Shown here piece after piece: positions 1 to 3,938 of a DNA stretch of 6,452 nucleotides (positions are counted from its first letter, which is position 1; each line of letters starts with the position of its first letter). A program made the position numbers and the translations under genes. Origin of the DNA: Oscillospiraceae bacterium. GTDB lineage: Bacteria > Bacillota > Clostridia > Oscillospirales > Oscillospiraceae. The notes below the pieces were generated by a model. It was not told the origin of the DNA and ran no database searches. It worked only from the letters and a program-made list of their open reading frames with translations. The stretch spans positions 1 through 6,452 of the forward strand of contig JAQWCP010000095.1 in NCBI GenBank assembly GCA_028705905.1, given 5' to 3'.

Positions 1-1008
1 GGCGCATACAAGGACAGCCCTTATTACTGGTGCAAAACCACTATCAATAAAATCCTCAATGCCCGCGAGTACATGGGGGATATAGTCAATTTCAAAACCT
101 ACTCCAAGTCCTTCAAGAATAAGCAGCGGTTTGAAAACCCGGAGGAAAACCAAGTTGTTTCTGAGGGGGTCCATGAGGCCATCATAGACCGCCAGACTTG
201 GGAAATGGTACAGCGTATCCGTGAGGGGAATAAACGGCGGCAACCGAAGAATGCAGAAAAGCATATGTTTTCCGGCCTCCTATACTGTGCTGACTGTGGC
301 CGCAAGCTCTATTTCAATGTGAACCACCCCAACACGGAGCTAAAGTATTTCAACTGCTCCAATTACAAGGGAAACCGTGGCGTTTGCAACGATACCCATT
401 ATATCCGGGCCGATGCGCTGGAACAGGTTATGCTTTTGGAAATCCGGCGCATGACAGCGTTTTTACAGGACAAGGAAGAAGATTTTGTGCAGCTCTTGAT
501 GTCGAAATCTTTGAAAGAGGTCGAAAAGGAAAGCAAACGCAGGGCGCAGGAGCTTCGGGCCATGTTGGCCCGTTGTGCCGAACTGGATGTGCTTTTTACC
601 AAAACCTACGAGGACAACACAAACGGCAAGCTCTCGGACGAGCGCTTTATGATGATTACCAAACGGTATGATGATGAACAGCTTGCCCTAAAAAAGAAAA
701 TCTCCGCCCTGCAAGCGGAGATTGACATGGAGGAAAAGCAGAAGCACAGCGCGGCCAGCTTTCTGCGAACGGTAAAGAAGTACACTGACATTCAAGAGCT
801 TACGCCGCTTATCCTCAATGAGCTTGTTGAAAAGATTGTTGTCCATCAGGCCGTAGGCGTGGGCAAGGGCCGGACGCAACAGCTTGAAATCCACTATAAT
901 TTCATCGGCACACTTGACACGCCTGAGGTTGCTTGCCTCCCGCAGAGCGTGATGATAGACACAAGACAGGGCGTTGCTGTTGAGTACATCACGCGCAAGG
1001 CCGGATAA
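1..1008 (+). CDS. Large serine recombinase, C-terminal part (5' end outside window)
   Basis: Site-specific DNA recombinase of the large serine family, of the kind that integrates and excises Tn1549/TndX-like conjugative elements. The reading frame is open from base 1, so the ATG at 73 is internal and 335 residues are visible. The N-terminal resolvase domain with the catalytic serine lies upstream and cannot be checked. Visible in order: the end of the Recombinase domain (about residues 1-80, with a NFKTYSKSFK stretch and a VHEAIIDRQTWE stretch); a zinc ribbon with Cys96, Cys99, Cys119 and Cys129; charged coiled-coil stretches at about 170-195 and 213-250; and a DUF4368-like C-terminus containing EIHYNFIGTL near 296-305. 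It stops at TAA, 69 bp before the 3' end of the opposing tRNA-Pro. Such genes usually lie at the very end of their element, so the rest of the element is probably to the left. The family call is confident; the exact element type is inference. Confidence 0.93.
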   Translation, partial: GAYKDSPYYWCKTTINKILNAREYMGDIVNFKTYSKSFKNKQRFENPEENQVVSEGVHEAIIDRQTWEMVQRIREGNKRRQPKNAEKHMFSGLLYCADCGRKLYFNVNHPNTELKYFNCSNYKGNRGVCNDTHYIRADALEQVMLLEIRRMTAFLQDKEEDFVQLLMSKSLKEVEKESKRRAQELRAMLARCAELDVLFTKTYEDNTNGKLSDERFMMITKRYDDEQLALKKKISALQAEIDMEEKQKHSAASFLRTVKKYTDIQELTPLILNELVEKIVVHQAVGVGKGRTQQLEIHYNFIGTLDTPEVACLPQSVMIDTRQGVAVEYITRKAG

Positions 1009-1041
1009 CGAAAACAGGAGCAACCTTTCGGTTACTCCTGT
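1009..1041 (-). terminator. Intrinsic terminator, probably of tRNA-Pro
   Basis: Stem of six pairs, CAGGAG (1015-1020) with CTCCTG (1035-1040), then a C-A mismatch, then AACC (1022-1025) with GGTT (1030-1033), closing a 4-base loop. Read on the minus strand the hairpin is followed by TTTTCG, a short U tract. Read on the plus strand no T run follows. It therefore fits best as the terminator of the leftward tRNA-Pro transcript, though it may also slow transcription leaving the recombinase gene. It begins one base after the recombinase stop codon. Confidence 0.65.
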
Positions 1042-1046
1042 CTACG

Positions 1047-1073
1047 GAATGTTCAGTGTCCTTATGAACATTC
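1047..1073. repeat. Inverted repeat between recombinase and tRNA-Pro; candidate attachment site
   Basis: Perfect 8-bp arms, GAATGTTC at 1047-1054 and GAACATTC at 1066-1073, around an 11-bp spacer. Large serine recombinases bind attachment sites built as imperfect inverted repeats around a central dinucleotide, and this repeat lies where a junction would be expected, between the recombinase gene and the tRNA. It could equally be a processing or termination hairpin in the 3' trailer of the tRNA precursor. The sequence alone cannot decide. Confidence 0.4.
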
Positions 1074-1077
1074 GACA

Positions 1078-1154
1078 TGGTCGGGGTGACAGGATTCGAA
1101 CCTGCGACCCCCTGCTCCCAAAGCAGGTGCGCTACCAAACTGCGCTACGCCCCG
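1078..1154 (-). tRNA. tRNA-Pro (anticodon TGG), CCA encoded
   Basis: Folded by eye on the minus strand: acceptor CGGGGCG/CACCCCG; D arm with GCGC/GCGC; anticodon stem CCTGC/GCAGG with loop TTTGGGA, giving anticodon TGG (proline); 5-base variable region; T arm GCAGG, TTCGAAT, CCTGT with one G-U pair; discriminator A; then encoded CCA. Total 77 nt. The initial C1-G72 pair, the A73 discriminator and the GGG at 35-37 are typical of bacterial tRNA-Pro. One oddity is that acceptor position 6 is C opposite A67, so the stem has a C-A mismatch where related tRNAs usually have a U-A pair. The 3' end faces the recombinase gene. Confidence 0.96.
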
Positions 1155-1191
1155 TGATGATTTCGTCTATTCAAAACAGACTATGAAAAAC

Positions 1192-1220
1192 AGTATACTG
1201 CATTTGAATGGAAAATTCAA
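1192..1220 (-). promoter_or_regulatory. SigA-type promoter for tRNA-Pro
   Basis: On the minus strand, TTGAAT (1215-1220) and TATACT (1192-1197) are separated by exactly 17 bp, about 38 bp upstream of the tRNA 5' end. The -35 box is one arm of a short inverted repeat (TTGAAT at 1204-1209 and ATTCAA at 1215-1220, 5-bp spacer). Assigned from consensus match and position only. Confidence 0.7.
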
Positions 1221-1232
1221 GTCCTTTTTGAC

Positions 1233-1247
1233 ACTTTTTGAAAAAGT
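1233..1247. repeat. 15-bp perfect palindrome between divergent promoters
   Basis: ACTTTTT, central G, AAAAAGT: seven-base arms around one base. It lies between the -35 of the leftward tRNA promoter (1215-1220) and the -35 of the rightward trmB promoter (1250-1255), ending two bases before the latter. A perfect TTGACA (1228-1233) overlaps its left edge but has no -10 box at usual spacing. It could be a repressor operator or simply an A/T-rich promoter upstream element with chance symmetry. No known regulator motif was recognised. Confidence 0.35.
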
Positions 1248-1249
1248 AC

Positions 1250-1278
1250 TTGTCCAATCTGAACGTTTCTTATATAAT
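1250..1278 (+). promoter_or_regulatory. SigA-type promoter for trmB
   Basis: TTGTCC at 1250-1255 and a perfect TATAAT at 1273-1278 with a 17-bp spacer. The expected transcription start is around 1285, giving a leader of about 26 nt before the TTG start at 1311. This is the only good promoter seen for trmB, and it also argues against a GTG start at 1287, which would leave almost no leader. Confidence 0.75.
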
Positions 1279-1295
1279 GACTGCTGGTGAAAAGG

Positions 1296-1303
1296 AAGGG
1301 GAG
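1296..1303 (+). promoter_or_regulatory. Shine-Dalgarno site that fixes the trmB start at TTG 1311
   Basis: AAGGGGAG, 7 nt before TTG at 1311. It lies inside the coding sequence if GTG 1287 is used and is 13 nt from ATG 1317, so TTG 1311 is the best-spaced start. Confidence 0.7.
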
Positions 1304-1310
1304 AAGTGCT

Positions 1311-2021
1311 TTGCGAATGCGAAAAAAACCAAATTTAATTCCGCGCATGGAACGCTGCCAAACAGTATGGGTGCAAGAGCCAGAGAGATGGAAGGGTGTA
1401 TGGCGCAGACAATTCAAGCATGCGGATGCGCCGTTGCGTGTGGAATTGGGATGCGGGAAAGGGCAGTTTACAATTGGTTTGGCGGAGCAAAATCCAGATA
1501 TCTTATATGTTGCCATAGAACGTGTTCCGGAAGCAATGGTGATGGCCATGGAGCGTGCGATGCAACAAGAGCTTTCGAATGTGTGTTTTGTTTCAGAAGA
1601 TGTGGCGCAAATTTCAAAATTTTTTGAACGCCATGAAATTGAGCGGATTTATATCAATTTCTGTGATCCATGGCCTGGAAAGAAGCATGCCAAACGCCGG
1701 CTGACCAGTGAACGTTTTTTGCAACTATATGATCCGCTTTTGCAGTTGGGCGGACAGATTCATTTTAAAACAGATAATCAACCGCTGTTTGCGTTTTCGC
1801 TGGAGGAATTTGAGCGATGCGGTTATGCGCTTTCCGAGGTTACATATGACCTGCATGCCGATGGCCCGGTGGGTTGCATGACAGATTATGAAGAGAAGTT
1901 TTGGGGGCAAGGCATCCCCATTTGCCGGTGTATTGCAACAAAAATAGGGGAGATGACCTTGTCAGAAGGCGAAACAGAAGAAAAATTGAACGGGAAAGTG
2001 ATTGCAGACTTTACAGAATGA
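1311..2021 (+). CDS. trmB: tRNA (guanine-N7-)-methyltransferase
   Basis: SAM-dependent cytoplasmic methyltransferase that makes m7G at position 46 in the tRNA variable loop. At 236 residues from TTG 1311 it has normal family length. The N-terminus reads MRMRKKPN, the usual TrmB opening. The SAM-binding motif I is GCGKGQF (47-53). The family signature NFCDPWPGKKHAKRR (116-130) contains the conserved Asp119 and the basic loop. FKTDN (152-156) and the C-terminal TDYEEKF (191-197) followed by GIPICR are further TrmB hallmarks. An upstream in-frame GTG at 1287 would add eight residues, but it lies at the expected transcription start and ahead of the Shine-Dalgarno site, so TTG is preferred. It has its own promoter and no clear terminator after it, so some read-through into the next gene is likely. 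The adjacent tRNA-Pro runs the other way. Confidence 0.96.
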   Translation: MRMRKKPNLIPRMERCQTVWVQEPERWKGVWRRQFKHADAPLRVELGCGKGQFTIGLAEQNPDILYVAIERVPEAMVMAMERAMQQELSNVCFVSEDVAQISKFFERHEIERIYINFCDPWPGKKHAKRRLTSERFLQLYDPLLQLGGQIHFKTDNQPLFAFSLEEFERCGYALSEVTYDLHADGPVGCMTDYEEKFWGQGIPICRCIATKIGEMTLSEGETEEKLNGKVIADFTE

Positions 2022-2038
2022 AAAAATATTGGTATGAT
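2010..2038 (+). promoter_or_regulatory. Extended -10 promoter overlapping the trmB stop codon
   Basis: TTTACA at 2010-2015 and TATGAT at 2033-2038 with a 17-bp spacer, plus a TG at 2030-2031 one base upstream of the -10 (extended -10). The -35 lies in the last codons of trmB. The expected start of transcription is near 2045, giving a leader of about 55 nt before the HD-domain gene. It likely drives the HD, CofE-like and valS unit. Confidence 0.65.
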
Positions 2039-2048
2039 ATAAAAATGT

Positions 2049-2071
2049 CAGTAGGGACATTGCTCCTATTG
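2049..2071 (+). other. Stem-loop in the leader of the HD gene transcript
   Basis: CAGTAGG (2049-2055) pairs with CCTATTG (2065-2071) including one G-U pair, with a 9-base loop that can be narrowed by one more G-U pair. It sits at the extreme 5' end of the predicted transcript, 15 bp before the Shine-Dalgarno region begins. There is no T tract after it, so it is not a terminator. It may be a 5' stabilising hairpin or chance. Confidence 0.3.
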
Positions 2072-2099
2072 CCATTTTCACTGGAGAAGGAGAACGTAT

Positions 2100-2687
2100 A
2101 TGACACCGGAAGTACTGCTGCGATTTATGAATCGGATCGAACCGCTGAAAAGCGGAACGCGGCATTGTGTGACGCAGGCGGGTACACCGGAAACAGTAGC
2201 CGCCCATTCGTGGCGGCTGGCGGTGTTTGCGCTTCTTTTGGAAGATGAATTTCCGAAAGTTGATGTTGATCGTCTTCTGCGCATGTGTCTCATCCATGAC
2301 ATAGGGGAAGCTGTCACGGGAGATGTTCCTTCTTTCCAAAAAACAGAAGCAGATCAGCGGAAAGAGGAGCAGGCCATCGATGGGCTACTGTCCCTTCTGC
2401 CCGATGACACCAGACAGCGATTTCAAGGGCTGTTTTTGGAGATGGCGGAAGGCAAGACAGAAGAGGCTCGATTATGGCGTGCTTTGGACAAATTGGAAGC
2501 TGTGATACAGCACAATGAAAGCCCGCTGGATTCGTGGCTGCCCTTGGAATATACGCTCAATCTAACATATGGAGAGCGGGAAGTGACTCCGTTCCCTTTT
2601 CTGGTTGATTTACGTTTGAAGCTGCAAGAGGAGACACGAGAGAAACTTGATAGAGAAGGCATTTCGTTTTCTGGTTCATTGCAATAG
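2100..2687 (+). CDS. HD-domain phosphohydrolase, YfbR/HDDC2-like 5'-deoxynucleotidase
   Basis: A 195-residue metal-dependent phosphohydrolase, probably cytoplasmic. The HD metal site is complete: His36 in the TVAAHSWR motif, His66-Asp67 in LIHDIGEA, and Asp130 in ALDKLEA. Glu70 and Asp75 (in GDVPS) match the YfbR/HDDC2 pattern. In that family the characterised E. coli YfbR dephosphorylates deoxyribonucleoside 5'-monophosphates; substrate use here is inferred from the motifs only. ATG 2100 has an AAGGAG site 7 nt upstream. A promoter overlapping the end of trmB precedes it, and the CofE-like gene follows after 38 bp without a terminator. No signal peptide or membrane segment is seen. The C-terminal 30 residues are charged and not recognisable. 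Confidence 0.88.
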   Translation: MTPEVLLRFMNRIEPLKSGTRHCVTQAGTPETVAAHSWRLAVFALLLEDEFPKVDVDRLLRMCLIHDIGEAVTGDVPSFQKTEADQRKEEQAIDGLLSLLPDDTRQRFQGLFLEMAEGKTEEARLWRALDKLEAVIQHNESPLDSWLPLEYTLNLTYGEREVTPFPFLVDLRLKLQEETREKLDREGISFSGSLQ

Positions 2688-2725
2688 ACAAAGGGAACGT
2701 TGTGTAAAGGAAAGGACATGATACA

Positions 2726-3907
2726 ATGCGGTACACTGGTGTGACATCAAGAGGAATTATTACTCCTATTTTTCAGGCTGGAGACGATTTAGTCAGTGCC
2801 ATTGGCGAAAGTGTCTGCACTGCAGCTGAAAAAGAAGGGTTTTCCATTCAAAACGGGGATATTATCGGTGTAACAGAGGCGGTTGTTGCACGCACCCAAG
2901 GAAACTATGCCACCTGTGAGCAGATTGCTGCAGATGTGCGTCAAAAATTTGGCGGCGGAACGCTGGGATTGGTGTTTCCTATTTTGAGCCGAAATCGCTT
3001 TTCTGTCCTGCTCCGTGGAATTGCCATGGGAGTTGACAAACTTTGCATTCAATTGGCATATCCGGATGATGAAGTGGGAAACGGGATTTTAACTTGGGAC
3101 ATGATTGATGACAAAGGCGTAGATCCTTATGTAGATCATTTTACCTTGGACGAATTTCGGAAGAAATTTGGCACGGAAACAGTCCACCGCTTTACTGGTG
3201 TTGACTATATTGAATTTTACAGGAGTTTGGGCGACAATATCGAGATTGTATTTTCCAACGATCCCAAGTATATTTTGAAGTATACTTCTCATGTTTTAAA
3301 TTGTGACATTCACACGAGGAAAAGAACAAAGTCCATTTTGAAAAAAGCAGGTGCAGAGATTGTCTATTCACTGGACGAACTTTTAACCACTTCTATTGAT
3401 GGCAGCGGGTATAATCCGGACTATGGTCTTTTGGGGTCCAATAAAGCGAGTGACGACCGGGTCAAGCTCTTTCCGCGGGACACACAAGTGTTTGTAGACA
3501 GTTTGCAAATAGAGATGAATAAGCGGACCGGAAAACACGTGGAAGTTTTGGTTTACGGAGACGGCGGGTTTAAAGGTCCTGCGGGTGGCATCTGGGAACT
3601 GGCAGATCCGGTTGTTTCTCCTGCTTATACAAAAGGGCTGGATGGCACGCCGAACGAATTGAAGATGAAGTATTTTGCCGACAATGATTTTTCCCATTTA
3701 TCCGGCGACGAATTGGCGGATGCCATGCGGCAAAAAATCAAAGAGAAAGATGGTAATCTGGTTGGGGATATGCAGGCGCAGGGTACCACACCGCGCCGGA
3801 TCAGCGATTTGGTGGGAAGCCTTTGCGATTTGACCACCGGCAGCGGTGACCGCGGTACGCCTGTTGTGTTGATCCAGGGCTATTTCACCAACTTTGCAAC
3901 GGAGTAA
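2726..3907 (+). CDS. CofE-like protein (F420-0:gamma-glutamyl ligase family), substrate unknown
   Basis: A 393-residue cytoplasmic protein. The N-terminal 60 or so residues follow the CofE pattern: SRGIITPIFQAGDD near 8-21, then NGDIIGVTEAVVARTQG at 43-59. CofE proper adds glutamates by gamma linkage to coenzyme F420 using GTP. This protein is longer than the usual archaeal CofE (about 250 residues) and its second half is distinctive, with YNPDYGLLGSNKAS (229-242) and YGDGGFKGPAGG (277-288). Similar proteins are widespread in Clostridia, most of which are not known to make F420, so the true substrate may be different. No other F420 gene is seen here. ATG 2726 has AAAGGA 9 nt upstream. It lies 38 bp after the HD gene and 31 bp before valS, so it is likely co-transcribed with both. 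The family call is fairly sure; the reaction is not. Confidence 0.8.
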   Translation: MRYTGVTSRGIITPIFQAGDDLVSAIGESVCTAAEKEGFSIQNGDIIGVTEAVVARTQGNYATCEQIAADVRQKFGGGTLGLVFPILSRNRFSVLLRGIAMGVDKLCIQLAYPDDEVGNGILTWDMIDDKGVDPYVDHFTLDEFRKKFGTETVHRFTGVDYIEFYRSLGDNIEIVFSNDPKYILKYTSHVLNCDIHTRKRTKSILKKAGAEIVYSLDELLTTSIDGSGYNPDYGLLGSNKASDDRVKLFPRDTQVFVDSLQIEMNKRTGKHVEVLVYGDGGFKGPAGGIWELADPVVSPAYTKGLDGTPNELKMKYFADNDFSHLSGDELADAMRQKIKEKDGNLVGDMQAQGTTPRRISDLVGSLCDLTTGSGDRGTPVVLIQGYFTNFATE

Positions 3908-3924
3908 AGGAAAGATTACCGTTT

Positions 3925-3929
3925 AGGAG
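3925..3929 (+). promoter_or_regulatory. Shine-Dalgarno site for the TTG start of valS
   Basis: AGGAG, 9 nt before TTG at 3939. No in-frame ATG or GTG lies nearby upstream. A GTG at 3929-3931 is out of frame, and the first in-frame ATG lies well within the conserved N-terminus, so TTG is the start. Confidence 0.75.
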
Positions 3930-3938
3930 TGGAAAACG

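Larger units (their letters stand above)
1..1077. mobile_element. Putative right end of an integrative element (boundary uncertain)
   Basis: Inferred from the large serine recombinase ending about 70 bp from a tRNA-Pro gene, after which chromosomal housekeeping genes begin. In Firmicutes conjugative and mobilisable elements the serine integrase is commonly the last gene before the attachment site. No second end, direct repeat or cargo gene is visible here. The exact boundary therefore cannot be placed; it could fall anywhere between the recombinase stop codon and the tRNA 3' end, or even inside the 3' part of the tRNA. A stranded recombinase remnant is also possible. Confidence 0.45.

Noticed and set aside
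73..75. ATG at 73 as the start of the recombinase gene
   Set aside because: The frame is open back to base 1 and the upstream residues (YYWCKTTINKILNAREY) are typical recombinase sequence, so the ATG is internal and the gene is cut by the window edge.
974..1186. Plus-strand open frame across the recombinase end and the tRNA
   Set aside because: It runs through the terminator and the antisense of tRNA-Pro; its codons for DRIRTCDPLLPKQ are a well-known false protein from tRNA antisense.
1228..1233. Perfect TTGACA as the trmB -35 box
   Set aside because: No -10-like hexamer lies 16-18 bp downstream; the TATAAT at 1273 is 39 bp away and pairs properly with TTGTCC at 1250.
2700..2727. TTGTGT, 16 bp, TACAAT as a promoter for the CofE-like gene
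   Set aside because: The -10 box would overlap the ATG at 2726, putting the transcript start inside the gene. A good Shine-Dalgarno site and the short gap fit co-transcription instead.
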